DNA from: an uncultured Bacilli bacterium
Lineage (GTDB): Bacteria > Bacillota_I > Bacilli_A > RFN20 > CAG-826
Direction: 5' to 3'
Assembly: GCA_944336335.1 (NCBI GenBank)
Contig: CALVLC010000004.1
Location: 1-34,308, forward strand
Length of the DNA stretch: 34,308 nucleotides
Part shown: positions 8,043 to 16,500 of the stretch, one piece after another
How positions within the stretch are numbered: the first letter of the stretch is position 1
Layout: every line of letters begins with the position of its first letter
Program-made: the position numbers and the translations under genes
Notes under the pieces: generated by a model
Seen by the model: the letters and a program-made list of their open reading frames with translations, nothing else
Database searches by the model: none
What the model was told of the DNA's origin: nothing

Positions 8043-8098
8043 GAATATAATGGTAATAAAAAAGACTATTTTTAACAACTTTAAGATAAAATATCTAA

Positions 8099-8129
8099 AA
8101 ACTACTTAAATTATTAAATTTAGTAGTTT
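8099..8129. repeat. Inverted repeat between divergent GNAT genes
   Basis: AAACTACT (8099-8106) and AGTAGTTT (8122-8129) are perfect 8-bp arms. They are extended inward by AAATT/AATTT with one bulged T, leaving a 4-nt loop. It sits in the 218-bp region between two divergently transcribed genes, so it may be an operator or a relic terminator. There is no T-run on either side. Confidence 0.45.
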
Positions 8130-8223
8130 ATTGGTAGATTATTTAGTTGTTTATTAGCGAATTTAAAGTATATTTTTAATAAATCATTCGCCATTTTCGG
8201 TCGCATTGGGATCCCATTGTATT

Positions 8224-8251
8224 TTGTCAATGCTACCTAATACTTTAAAAT
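8224..8251 (+). promoter_or_regulatory. Promoter of the YafP-like GNAT gene
   Basis: TTGTCA (8224-8229), a 16-nt spacer and TAAAAT (8246-8251) end 9 nt before the ATG at 8261. The mRNA would have a leader of only about 2-3 nt, and there is no Shine-Dalgarno site. Confidence 0.55.
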
Positions 8252-8260
8252 AAATTTAGA

Positions 8261-8737
8261 ATGAATAGAAAAGTTCAAATCAGAAAATACATAGAGAAAG
8301 ATATTGATAAAGTAATAGTCTTATTTAAAGATTCGGTCATTAGTAACTGTAAAAATGATTATTCAAAAGAAGCTATCGATGCTTGGACTCAATGTTTTGA
8401 TGAAGACAGACTCGATAAAATCTTTTTAGAAAATTATTCGATCGTTGCGACTATCGATAATGAAATTGTGGGTTTTGGCGATATTAATATTAAAAATTCT
8501 TATTTAAATTGCTTATATGTTAAACCTACTTATCAAAGGCAAGGTATTGCAACTTTAATTTGTGATGAGCTAGAAAAGCAAGTTGATAGCAGAATTGACG
8601 TGCATGCATCAATTACTGCACTAAATTTCTTTTTAAAAAGAAATTATGACCTGATTAATAAGCAAGAAGTTGTTCGTAATGGTGTAAAGCTTACTAATTA
8701 TGTGCTCCAAAAGGACTACAAGCTTACTAATTGTTAA
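8261..8737 (+). CDS. GNAT N-acetyltransferase, YafP-like
   Basis: A 158-residue GNAT protein. It has FLENYSIVATIDNEIVGFGD (beta2-beta3), LYVKPTYQRQGIATLICDELE (acetyl-CoA-binding motif A with QRQGIA), VHASITALNFFLKRNY, and GVKLTNYVLQK at the end. This combination (THAS-like strand plus 'RrGv.LtNyvM.K') is characteristic of the YafP-type family. The acceptor substrate is unknown. The upstream promoter ends 9 nt before the start. The next gene follows after 21 nt without its own ribosome-binding site, so the two may be co-transcribed. Confidence 0.85.
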   Translation: MNRKVQIRKYIEKDIDKVIVLFKDSVISNCKNDYSKEAIDAWTQCFDEDRLDKIFLENYSIVATIDNEIVGFGDINIKNSYLNCLYVKPTYQRQGIATLICDELEKQVDSRIDVHASITALNFFLKRNYDLINKQEVVRNGVKLTNYVLQKDYKLTNC

Positions 8738-8758
8738 TAAATCTTTTAAAATTTAGCT

Positions 8759-9208
8759 ATGGATATAATTTTATACACTTACCCATTATTTTTAACTTTG
8801 TTAATAGAAACGCCAATTTATTTTAGATTTAGTGGAAAGAAAAATGTTTTGACACTTATCTTATTAACAATGATGAACTTGATTTCCAATCTTTCATTTA
8901 ATTTTTTGTATTCTTTCTTTAACCATTATTTAGTGTTTTTAATTTATGGAGAAATACTAGTTATTTTCATAGAAGGAGCGATTCTCTATTTAATTTATGA
9001 TGATATTAAACGAATCTTTTTAACTATACCAGCCAATGGACTATCTTTAGCTATTGGTCGGCTTTTAAATACTTATGTTGTTATAACAAAAGAGTCGCTA
9101 GTAGTTGCGGCTCTAATATGTGAAACATTATTTTTGGTCTATTTTATTTTTGAATTGATTAACTGTGTTAAAAGGTTTAAAAAAATTAGGTTAAAAACTA
9201 AAGAATGA
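8759..9208 (+). CDS. Multi-pass membrane protein of unknown function
   Basis: A 149-residue, strongly hydrophobic protein with about four to five predicted membrane helices and a basic C-terminal tail (KRFKKIRLKTK), which suggests the C-terminus faces the cytoplasm. No family motif is recognised. It starts 21 nt after the YafP-like GNAT and probably shares its transcript. Its TGA stop (9206-9208) directly abuts the stop codon of the converging gene (9209-9211), with no space and no terminator between them. Confidence 0.7.
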   Translation: MDIILYTYPLFLTLLIETPIYFRFSGKKNVLTLILLTMMNLISNLSFNFLYSFFNHYLVFLIYGEILVIFIEGAILYLIYDDIKRIFLTIPANGLSLAIGRLLNTYVVITKESLVVAALICETLFLVYFIFELINCVKRFKKIRLKTKE

Positions 9209-9997
9209 TTAAATCTTTCGATATTTAAAAATCATTCTAATGAGTAATATTATAAAAACAACAACTGCAGGAATAACTAGAAGACCGATGCCTAGGATGG
9301 AGTATAATCCAACCATTAAACCGAAGCCGCCATCTCCATTTTCTATTGTAAATTTATAATTAATAACGTAATTATCTAGACTTTCATATTTACCAGGCAG
9401 GGTGATTGTAGTTACATAATGTCCTGATTCATCTTTAAAGCGTTCTGTAGAGATATAATCTGATCCGTAAACATAAGCATCAATATTTGAATCATAAAAA
9501 TAGAAAATTGCAGTATGTAAATTAAAATCATCTAAATCTGTGAATTCATAATTTATATCAACGTAAGTTAAATCATCTTCAGCATCATAACTTGAAACAG
9601 TGGCTTCTATATTTTCTATTCTAGATTGTGGCTTAGAAAGATCGTAACAAGTGTATTGAACAGTAATATCTCCGTTTATGTCAGATATATCAGTGCCATT
9701 ATAAAGTGTTTCTATAATATTTCCAGATTGATTTGGCGGAACTAAATAGCCAAACATATTATATTGAGATGAATAAGCGATTTGATTATCAGTTTCATCC
9801 ATTATAATAGTGCCTTTTATAAAATAATCAGTTTTATTATCACAATTAAAAATTAATTTATCGCCTTCAATTCTGTATTCGTCTTTAGTTATAGTTTCAG
9901 AATAAGTATCTGATTCAAATTGATCAGGCTGAACTGAATTTGATATTAAAAGTGGTAATAATAATGGCAAAACTAGTAATATTTTTCTTGCTTTCAT
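9209..9997 (-). CDS. Exported protein with signal peptide and C-terminal membrane anchor, function unknown
   Basis: This 262-residue protein has an N-terminal signal (MKARKILLVLPLLLPLLIS), an extracellular beta-rich region of about 200 residues, and a C-terminal membrane helix (about 228-255) followed by the short basic tail FKYRKI. That is a type I topology. There is no lipobox and no LPXTG. Two acidic-aromatic stretches in the middle (a DDLTYVDINYEF-like strand and an FYDSN segment) resemble carbohydrate- or protein-binding beta sandwiches, but no family is recognised. The -10 box lies 6 nt before the ATG (separate entry). Confidence 0.75.
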   Translation of the reverse strand: MKARKILLVLPLLLPLLISNSVQPDQFESDTYSETITKDEYRIEGDKLIFNCDNKTDYFIKGTIIMDETDNQIAYSSQYNMFGYLVPPNQSGNIIETLYNGTDISDINGDITVQYTCYDLSKPQSRIENIEATVSSYDAEDDLTYVDINYEFTDLDDFNLHTAIFYFYDSNIDAYVYGSDYISTERFKDESGHYVTTITLPGKYESLDNYVINYKFTIENGDGGFGLMVGLYSILGIGLLVIPAVVVFIILLIRMIFKYRKI

Positions 9998-10003
9998 GTA
10001 TTA

Positions 10004-10012
10004 ATTATATCA
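10004..10012 (-). promoter_or_regulatory. Extended -10 promoter giving a leaderless transcript
   Basis: On the minus strand TGATATAAT (TG-n-TATAAT, complement of 10004-10012) lies 6 nt before the ATG at 9997. The transcription start is therefore expected at the A of the start codon. Confidence 0.65.
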
Positions 10013-10134
10013 ATTTTATGGATTAATAAATATGTTAATGTTTTATCTGGTTTTTTGGCTGAAGTATTGCTGGTTTAAGGCATAAAAAATTATGTTAAAA
10101 TTAAAAGGAATTAAAGAAGCGATTAAAGTAAATT

Positions 10135-10551
10135 ATGTTAAGAAAATTAAATATTAGTGATTTTGAATTTGTTAAAAAGTTATTACCAAGAATAAGAGAA
10201 GAACAATTTGCCTCAAAAGTAAATGGAGTAAACGATTTTATTGTTTTAAACGAAGATAACGAACCTGTTGGATTCATGTTTTATATTATCCTATGGGAAA
10301 AATTTCCTTTTATTGAACATTTAATAATTGATGAAAAGTATCGAAATAAAGGTTACGGAACAAAAGCTATTTTAGATTTTGAAAATTTAATGAAGAGTAA
10401 AAACTATAAAATGGTAATGCTTTCTACCCAAGTTGATGAAAAAGCACAATTTTTATACCGCCGATTAGGTTATATTGATAATGGTTCGATATTCTTTGAA
10501 AATACTCCATTTGATCAACCTGCTGAATTATTCTTAAAGAAAAATCTTTAA
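10135..10551 (+). CDS. GNAT N-acetyltransferase
   Basis: A compact 138-residue GNAT protein. EPVGFMFYIILW is beta2-beta3, FIEHLIIDEKYRNKGYGTKAI is beta4 plus the acetyl-CoA loop (RNKGYG), and AQFLYRRLGY is the C-terminal helix and turn. It resembles small-molecule acetyltransferases; the substrate is unknown. An extended -10 (TGTTAAAAT, 10093-10101) gives a leader of about 27 nt without a well-placed Shine-Dalgarno. The next gene starts 2 nt after its stop, so the two are very likely co-transcribed. Confidence 0.85.
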   Translation: MLRKLNISDFEFVKKLLPRIREEQFASKVNGVNDFIVLNEDNEPVGFMFYIILWEKFPFIEHLIIDEKYRNKGYGTKAILDFENLMKSKNYKMVMLSTQVDEKAQFLYRRLGYIDNGSIFFENTPFDQPAELFLKKNL

Positions 10552-10553
10552 TA

Positions 10554-12131
10554 ATGAAACCTCGCTTTTTAATTCTTGTAGATTCTTTTAAAAACTCAAT
10601 TTCTTCTAAAGATATTGGTTTACTTTTATCTAGCATAATTCCAAATTCTAAATATTTTCCGATTTCAGATGGTGGAGAAAGATTTTTAGATACAATTAAA
10701 GCCATTAATATTTGTAAAGTTATTAAGATTAAAACAATTTCTGCTTGCTATAAAGAAGTTGAAGCAAATGTTTTAATCGATGAAGAAAACAATGCTTATT
10801 TTGAATCATCTGAAGTTATAGGTTATAAGTTTAAGAATGAGTTATCTATCTTAGAAAGATCATCATTTGGAATAGGCGAAGTTTTAAAAGAACTAAATAA
10901 ATTTAATATTAATAAGCTTTATATTGGTTTAGGTGGTACATCAACATCAGATGTTGGGGTAGGACTTCTTTCATCGCTTGGTGCTAAATTTTATGTAAGT
11001 GGTGTAGAAATAGAACGTCCTAAAATGAGTGATTTAATTAGTGTCGATAAAATTGATTTATCAGTATTAATTAAACTTAATTATGAAATATCTATTGTTA
11101 ATGACGTAACTAATCCACTTTTAGGCAAAAATGGAGCCAATTTTGTTTTCGCTAAGCAAAAAGGAGCTAGCGAAGAAGAGATAGAAACTTTAGAAAAGTG
11201 CTTTGGAAACTTCGAAAAATTAGTAAGAAGACAAGTATATAATATAGAAAATGATATCGGTGACGGATCAGCTGGCGGCCTTGGATTTACTTTTAAACAT
11301 ATTTTAAATGCTCATTATCTTCAAGGAATTGATTTTATTCTTTCTTTAATTAACATTGATAAGATTAAGAAAAATTATGATTATGTAATTACTGGTGAAG
11401 GAAGACTTGATAATCAATCTTTTGATGGGAAAGTAGTTGGTGGTATACTCAATCATTTTGCCAAATCGAAAGTGATAATAGTGACTGGTCAAAACCTAAC
11501 AAGTAAAATGAACAATGTTTTTACATTGTTTCCTACATATACTGATAACGTTGAAGAATCCATAAATAATCCAAAAGTTTATTTGAAACAAATTGGCTCA
11601 GATATTAAAAATAAGTTTTGCATTGTTAAAAGAATCACTCATACATTGCCTGCTTTTTATAATGAAGATAGCGAAATACTAATACTCGGTTCTTTTCCAA
11701 GTGAGAAATCTAGAAGTGAAAATTTCTATTACATGCATCGTGGCAATCGTTTTTATAGAATTCTTTCTGATATATTTGAGGAAACCATTCCTGAATCGGT
11801 TAGTGGTAGAAAGAAATTCTTATCTAAGCACAAGATCGCTCTTTATGATGTAATTGATGAATGTGAAATTGTTGGTTCAGATGATAGTTCAATAACTAAT
11901 CCACAGCCAACAAATTTAAAAGAAATTATAAGTAGAAGTAGAATTAAGAAAATTATTGTGAATGGGAAGACCGCTGAATTTTATTTCAAAAAGTTCTTTA
12001 ATGATATTGATATACCTAAGTATTTCTTGCCATCAACTTCGGCAAGAAACGCACATTTTAAATTAAACGAACTTGTTAATGCTTATAAAACTACTATTTT
12101 TGACCATAAAAATATACTAAATAACTACTAA
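10554..12131 (+). CDS. Fusion of glycerate kinase and hypoxanthine-DNA glycosylase
   Basis: One uninterrupted 525-codon frame joins two enzymes. Residues 1 to about 350 are a GlxK/GarK-type glycerate kinase: ISDGGERF (37-44), GLGGTSTSDVG (125-135), GDGSAGGLGF (236-245) and ITGEGRLDNQSFDGK (279-293). This part phosphorylates glycerate. Residues about 360-515 are a uracil-glycosylase-superfamily enzyme of the deoxyinosine/hypoxanthine type: ILILGSFPSEKSR (375-387), FYYMHRGNRFY (391-401), IALYDVIDECEIVGSDDSSI and LPSTSARNA (492-500). It would excise deaminated adenine from DNA. Each half has its family's expected length and complete motifs, and the junction (about 350-362) is short. The ATG is 2 nt after the GNAT stop. 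An assembly error joining two genes is possible, but no broken codon is seen. Confidence 0.85.
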   Translation: MKPRFLILVDSFKNSISSKDIGLLLSSIIPNSKYFPISDGGERFLDTIKAINICKVIKIKTISACYKEVEANVLIDEENNAYFESSEVIGYKFKNELSILERSSFGIGEVLKELNKFNINKLYIGLGGTSTSDVGVGLLSSLGAKFYVSGVEIERPKMSDLISVDKIDLSVLIKLNYEISIVNDVTNPLLGKNGANFVFAKQKGASEEEIETLEKCFGNFEKLVRRQVYNIENDIGDGSAGGLGFTFKHILNAHYLQGIDFILSLINIDKIKKNYDYVITGEGRLDNQSFDGKVVGGILNHFAKSKVIIVTGQNLTSKMNNVFTLFPTYTDNVEESINNPKVYLKQIGSDIKNKFCIVKRITHTLPAFYNEDSEILILGSFPSEKSRSENFYYMHRGNRFYRILSDIFEETIPESVSGRKKFLSKHKIALYDVIDECEIVGSDDSSITNPQPTNLKEIISRSRIKKIIVNGKTAEFYFKKFFNDIDIPKYFLPSTSARNAHFKLNELVNAYKTTIFDHKNILNNY

Positions 12132-12222
12132 TTATCTACTAGTAGCTAGAATATTTATAAATTTCAATATAAAAACGAGATTCCTAAAACAGTAAGAATT
12201 TTTGAAAGGAGAATGATAAAAA

Positions 12223-13884
12223 ATGAAATATGTTATTGTTGGTGGTGTTGCTGGTGGAGCTTCATTTGCTTGTAGACTTAGAAGGTTAGATGAATTTGCC
12301 GAAATAAAAATTTATGAAAAAACAGGTTTTGTTTCTTACGCAAACTGTGGACTTCCATATTACATCTCATCAGTTATCAAAGAGAAAGAATCACTTACCT
12401 TACAAACTCCTCAAAGTTTAAAAGCAAGATTTAATATTGATGTTTTTACGTCACATGAAGTTTTAGAAATAGATGCGAAAACTAAAAAAGTTTTGGTTGA
12501 GAATCTATTAACTGGCAAAAAGTATTATGAATCATATGATAAATTGATTTTATCTCCTGGAAGCGAAGCTATTAAATTGACTTCAAATTCAAAAAGAATA
12601 TATGAACTTAAAACAGTTGAAGATAGTTGTAAGATTAAAGATTTTGTTACAAAATTTAATGTCAAAAAAGCTGTTATTATAGGTGGCGGTTTTATCGGCT
12701 TAGAAATTGCCGAAAATCTAAAAGAAAGAAATCTTGATGTTACTGTTATTGAAGGCAAAAATCATGTTTTAGCTAATCTTGATTCTGAGATGGCTGCATT
12801 TGTTCATCATGAGTTAAGAAGAAATGGCGTAAAACTTTTAATCAATAAACTAGTAACCGAAATTAAAGAAGAAAACGATAAAGTTTACATTAAATACGAT
12901 GATAAAGTTATTGAATGTGACTTATTGATTCAAGCAGTTGGAGTAAAACCAAATTCAACATTAGCCAAATCTGCTGATTTAGAACTAGAGATTAAAGGTG
13001 CATTTAAAACTGATGATGATTTTGAAACAAGTGGAAAGGATATTTATGCAATAGGAGATGCTATCGCTTTAAATTCTTTGATAGATAATTCTAGAACTAA
13101 CATACCATTAGCTGGCTTAGCTAATAAAGAAGGTAGAGAATTAGCGAGTAGTTTTATATTAAATAAAAAGAATGAAATTAAACCTTTAGGCACCTCAATT
13201 TTGAAAGTTTTCTCATTAGCAGCCGCCTCAACTGGTTTTAGTGAAGAACAATTAGAATCAAAAGGAATGAAATACGAGAAAATTTATCTTTGTCCAGCAA
13301 ATCATGCTTCATACTATCCAGGTGCATCAATATTAAATATAAAAGTTATGTTTGACAAAGACACATATCAAATTTTAGGCGCTCAAATTGTTGGAGAAAG
13401 TGGAGTCGATAAAAGAATTGATATTTTATCTTTAGCAATTCAAGCAAAGCTTCCTATTTATGAACTTGCAAAGTGTGAATTAAGTTACGCGCCACCTTTT
13501 GGTTCGGCCAAAGATCCAATAAATATGATTGGTTATATTGCCGAAAACTTGAAAAATAATTTAGTAGAACAATTTTATATAGAAGATATTCCCGTATTAA
13601 AAGAAGATCCAAATAATCTTTTCATTGACGTGAGAACAAGAGAGGAGTATTCAGCAGGGCATATTGAAGGAACAATCAATATTCCGCTCGATGAACTAAG
13701 AGATCGATTAGACAAAATCGATAAAACAAAAACTTTGTGTTTAAATTGCCAAAGTGCTTTAAGAAGTTACCTCGCTTGCCGAATTCTTACTCAACATGGA
13801 TTTAAATGCAAACATCTAAGTGGTGGATATCGAATTTATTCAAATTACATGAGTGATTTGAAATTAATAGAAGAAACAAAATAA
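12223..13884 (+). CDS. CoA-disulfide reductase/NADH oxidase-type flavoenzyme with C-terminal rhodanese domain
   Basis: A 553-residue FAD- and NAD(P)H-dependent oxidoreductase. It has an N-terminal FAD site (VIVGGVAGGAS), the redox cysteine Cys42 in SYANCGLPYY typical of CoA-disulfide reductases, a second dinucleotide site (AVIIGGGFIGLEIAENL, about 150-166), and YAIGDA for FAD. The region from about 457 is a rhodanese domain: FIDVRTREEYSAGHIEGTIN, then a loop Cys in NCQSALRSYLA. Such CoADR-RHD enzymes reduce CoA persulfides or polysulfides and help with thiol balance. ATG 12223 is preceded by GAAAGGAG. An A+T-rich leader of about 90 nt separates it from the previous gene. NADH oxidase or polysulfide reductase activity are alternatives. 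Confidence 0.88.
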   Translation: MKYVIVGGVAGGASFACRLRRLDEFAEIKIYEKTGFVSYANCGLPYYISSVIKEKESLTLQTPQSLKARFNIDVFTSHEVLEIDAKTKKVLVENLLTGKKYYESYDKLILSPGSEAIKLTSNSKRIYELKTVEDSCKIKDFVTKFNVKKAVIIGGGFIGLEIAENLKERNLDVTVIEGKNHVLANLDSEMAAFVHHELRRNGVKLLINKLVTEIKEENDKVYIKYDDKVIECDLLIQAVGVKPNSTLAKSADLELEIKGAFKTDDDFETSGKDIYAIGDAIALNSLIDNSRTNIPLAGLANKEGRELASSFILNKKNEIKPLGTSILKVFSLAAASTGFSEEQLESKGMKYEKIYLCPANHASYYPGASILNIKVMFDKDTYQILGAQIVGESGVDKRIDILSLAIQAKLPIYELAKCELSYAPPFGSAKDPINMIGYIAENLKNNLVEQFYIEDIPVLKEDPNNLFIDVRTREEYSAGHIEGTINIPLDELRDRLDKIDKTKTLCLNCQSALRSYLACRILTQHGFKCKHLSGGYRIYSNYMSDLKLIEETK

Positions 13885-13916
13885 TTAGCACATTTCTTTT
13901 TAAAAATTTCTTTCTT

Positions 13917-13924
13917 GCTATTAT
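13917..13924 (+). promoter_or_regulatory. Extended -10 promoter of the ZIP transporter gene
   Basis: TGCTATTAT (TG at 13916-13917 region, hexamer TATTAT 13919-13924) is an extended -10. It is followed by exactly 6 nt and then ATG 13931. No Shine-Dalgarno is present, so a leaderless mRNA is predicted. Confidence 0.6.
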
Positions 13925-13930
13925 TTAAGC

Positions 13931-14737
13931 ATGTCTATTCTTATTACGTTTTTAGGATTAATCGTTCCTTTTGTTGGAACAACTTTAGGTTCATCATTAA
14001 TCTATTTATTCAAAAATAAAGGTATTAGTTTAAACCTAAGTAAAATATTTAATGGCTTTGCAGCTGGAGTAATGTTTTCGGCTTCAATTTTTGGTCTAAT
14101 TTTACCAGCATTAGAATATGAAACAAACTACATGCCTAATATTTTAGTGGTAATTATTGCTTTTATTTTAGGTGTCTTACTTTTACTTTTAATTGACCAT
14201 GTTGTACCTCATATTCATGCACAAGATCATTATGAAGAAGGAATACATACAAAACGAGTTAATCGAAAACAAAAGATGCTTTTAGCTGTTACAATTCATA
14301 ATATTCCTGAAGGTTTATCAGTTGGAGTTATCTTTGGAGTAGCACTTGCAAATTTATCTACTAATCAAGATCCATGGTTAGTGTTATCTTCGGCAATGAT
14401 GTTAAGTTTAGGTATTGCTATTCAAAATATTCCAGAAGGAGCAATTGTTTCTTTGCCATTTAAAGATGAAACTAATTCTGTACATAAGGCTTTTATGTTT
14501 GGAAGTTTAAGTGGAATTGTTGAACCAATTTTTGCTTTATTTGGAATCCTACTTGCTTATTTTATCGAACCTATAATGCCATGGGCGTTAGCACTTGCTG
14601 CAGGTTGTATGATTTATGTAACAATTGAAGATTTAATTCCAACAGCAGTAAGTGGAGAAGGCAAAAACCACTATGGAATTATTGCTTTTGTGTTTGGCTT
14701 CTTATTAATGATGGCTCTTGATGTTTTATTAGGATAA
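13931..14737 (+). CDS. ZIP-family metal transporter
   Basis: A 268-residue membrane protein with about eight helices and the two signature helices of ZIP transporters: HNIPEGLSVGV and QNIPEGAIVSLP, whose His, Asn and Glu residues form the metal path. A histidine-containing loop (DHVVPHIHAQDHYEEGIHTKR) lies between helices 3 and 4, as is usual. It likely imports zinc or another divalent metal into the cytoplasm, similar to ZupT/GufA. The next gene begins 1 nt after its stop, so the two form a transcription unit. Confidence 0.9.
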   Translation: MSILITFLGLIVPFVGTTLGSSLIYLFKNKGISLNLSKIFNGFAAGVMFSASIFGLILPALEYETNYMPNILVVIIAFILGVLLLLLIDHVVPHIHAQDHYEEGIHTKRVNRKQKMLLAVTIHNIPEGLSVGVIFGVALANLSTNQDPWLVLSSAMMLSLGIAIQNIPEGAIVSLPFKDETNSVHKAFMFGSLSGIVEPIFALFGILLAYFIEPIMPWALALAAGCMIYVTIEDLIPTAVSGEGKNHYGIIAFVFGFLLMMALDVLLG

Positions 14738-14738
14738 T

Positions 14739-15398
14739 ATGAAAAATCTTAAATATTGTTTAATTAAAAGTATTAATAAAAATGCACCATTAGTTGTTAT
14801 TCCAAGTTTTGAAGACAATGGTCAAGAGATATTTAGTGAAGCAGGTAAAATAACGAAAGAAGAATTTACTTTACTTAGTGTTTACAATCTTGATTGGAAC
14901 GATGATTTATCGCCTTATTTTGCTAAATCAATTTTTGACAATGCACCAGATTTTAAAGGTGAAGCTGATAATCTTTTGAACTATTTAACAAATACTTTGA
15001 TATCAAAAGTTTGTAATGAAAATGAAATTAATCCAAGCTATTTTATGTTAGTAGGTTATTCTATGTCGGGATTATTTTCGATTTATTCTTTATATAAAAC
15101 AAATTATTTTAAAAAGATTGGTTCAGTCTCTGGATCTTTATGGTATCCAGGTTTTCTAGATTTTATAAATAAAAGCAAAACAGTTAAAAATGTTTCTACG
15201 CTTTATATGTCTTTAGGCGATAAAGAAAAACATACAAAGAATATTTACATGAAAAAAGTTGAAGAAAAAACTTTAGAAATATTCGAACTAATTAAACAAG
15301 ATTTTATAAATGCAAAGTTTGAGTTTAATACTGGAAATCATTTCCAAGATGAAAGTTTAAGAATAGCAAAATGCATTAAATATTTGCTTGAAAACTAA
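14739..15398 (+). CDS. Alpha/beta-hydrolase esterase (esterase D-like)
   Basis: A 219-residue hydrolase. The nucleophile elbow GYSMSG places the catalytic serine at Ser108, followed by the SVSGSLWYPGF segment seen in esterase-D/IroE-type enzymes. SLGDKE (about 171-176) supplies a likely catalytic Asp, and GNHFQDE (about 203-209) the histidine. There is no signal peptide, so it is cytoplasmic. The substrate is unknown; siderophore esters or acyl-CoA-like esters are possibilities. It starts 1 nt after the ZIP gene, so a metal-related role is conceivable but unproven. Confidence 0.8.
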   Translation: MKNLKYCLIKSINKNAPLVVIPSFEDNGQEIFSEAGKITKEEFTLLSVYNLDWNDDLSPYFAKSIFDNAPDFKGEADNLLNYLTNTLISKVCNENEINPSYFMLVGYSMSGLFSIYSLYKTNYFKKIGSVSGSLWYPGFLDFINKSKTVKNVSTLYMSLGDKEKHTKNIYMKKVEEKTLEIFELIKQDFINAKFEFNTGNHFQDESLRIAKCIKYLLEN

Positions 15399-15402
15399 CT
15401 TT

Positions 15403-15421
15403 GCACTGATAAAGTGCTTTT
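15403..15421 (+). terminator. Weak terminator after the esterase gene
   Basis: GCACT (15403-15407) and AGTGC (15413-15417) form a 5-bp stem with a 5-nt loop, followed by four T. It lies 4 nt after the esterase stop codon and before the promoter of the next gene. Confidence 0.45.
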
Positions 15422-15440
15422 AAATTAGCTAAAAATAACA

Positions 15441-15446
15441 TAGAAT
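15441..15446 (+). promoter_or_regulatory. -10 box of the XRE-DUF1648 gene
   Basis: TAGAAT (15441-15446) is followed by exactly 6 nt and ATG 15453. No Shine-Dalgarno is present, so a leaderless transcript is likely. The -35 region is poor. Confidence 0.45.
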
Positions 15447-15452
15447 TTTAGT

Positions 15453-16358
15453 ATGAAAAAAGATTTAGGAAGTCGACTTAAACAAGCAAGAGAAAAAGCT
15501 AATTTCACTCAACAAGAAGTCACTGATAAATTAAATATTTCCCGACAAACTATTTCTAAATATGAATTAAACATTAATGAACCTGATTTAGAGACATTAA
15601 AAAGTTTAGCATTATTATATGGTGCTGATATAAACGAACTTTTAGGAATAAAGAATAAAAGTTCAAACTCAGAAAAAAGTGAAACAGTGAACAAAATTTT
15701 GCTTATTTTTAATCTTATAGTTGTATTTATTTCAGTATTCGCATCCTCAATTATTATTTTTAAGTTTCTTCCCGAAACAGTACCTGTTCATTACAATTTT
15801 GAAGGCGTTGTTGATCGTTATGGTTCAAAATATGAACTTTTGTTTTTAAATCTTATTTTTATTGTAATCTTAGCGGTTTATTTACCAATCTATTTTTTAT
15901 CTAAATCAGCTTTAGAAAACGAACCAGTAAACCCTTTTAAAAGAAACTTAGTTTTAATATTTATTAATGGAACTTTTTCAATAACTTTTTTAGTTGAATC
16001 AATCTTATCTTTTTATTATATATTCATTGTCTCAATAATTAATTCAATCGGCAAAATAGTATCGGTCATTTTCATCTTTATGTATCTTTTTATGATGACA
16101 ATGTCTTTTCTTAGCAATCCAAAAATCAATGAGATGAATATTTTTGTCGGATATCGAACTAAATTTGCTTTATCATGTAGTGAAAATTGGGCGAAACTTA
16201 ATTGGTGTGCGTCAATTTCTTTATTTGTTTTTTCGTTAATTTCATTAATCATTTCCTGCTTATTTAACTCAATCTATTTATGTTTTACTGCCTTTATTTT
16301 ACTTTTAAGTATCGTCCCTCCTATTGTTTTTGAACAATATTTAAAAAAGAACGCGTAA
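15453..16358 (+). CDS. XRE regulator fused to DUF1648/SdpI-type membrane domains
   Basis: Residues 1-65 are an XRE helix-turn-helix: RLKQAREKANFTQQEVTDKL, then ISRQTISKYELNINEPDLETL. After a linker come five to six membrane helices. FLPETVPVHYNFEGVVDRYG is the DUF1648 signature, and NEMNIFVGYRTKFALSCSENW matches the SdpI segment (VGYRT..s..s...W). SdpI of Bacillus subtilis is the membrane immunity protein against the SDP killing factor and also signals to its repressor. Here regulator and membrane sensor would be one polypeptide of 301 residues. No toxin gene is seen next to it. Function as a membrane-tethered regulator or an immunity protein is inference. Confidence 0.8.
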   Translation: MKKDLGSRLKQAREKANFTQQEVTDKLNISRQTISKYELNINEPDLETLKSLALLYGADINELLGIKNKSSNSEKSETVNKILLIFNLIVVFISVFASSIIIFKFLPETVPVHYNFEGVVDRYGSKYELLFLNLIFIVILAVYLPIYFLSKSALENEPVNPFKRNLVLIFINGTFSITFLVESILSFYYIFIVSIINSIGKIVSVIFIFMYLFMMTMSFLSNPKINEMNIFVGYRTKFALSCSENWAKLNWCASISLFVFSLISLIISCLFNSIYLCFTAFILLLSIVPPIVFEQYLKKNA

Positions 16359-16500
16359 AGCTTAAGCTTCTTCTTTAAATAAATTTACAATTCTCTTTAA
16401 TCAACCCCAATTTTAAAGTGCTAAAATATAAGTAATTAGAAATGAAGCAAACCATTCCTAAAAAAAGTTTTTCAGATAATAATAGGAGGTTAAATCTAAG

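Noticed and set aside
8206-8215. Palindrome TGGGATCCCA as an operator
   Set aside because: Only 10 bp, with flanks that do not extend the symmetry; too little to call.
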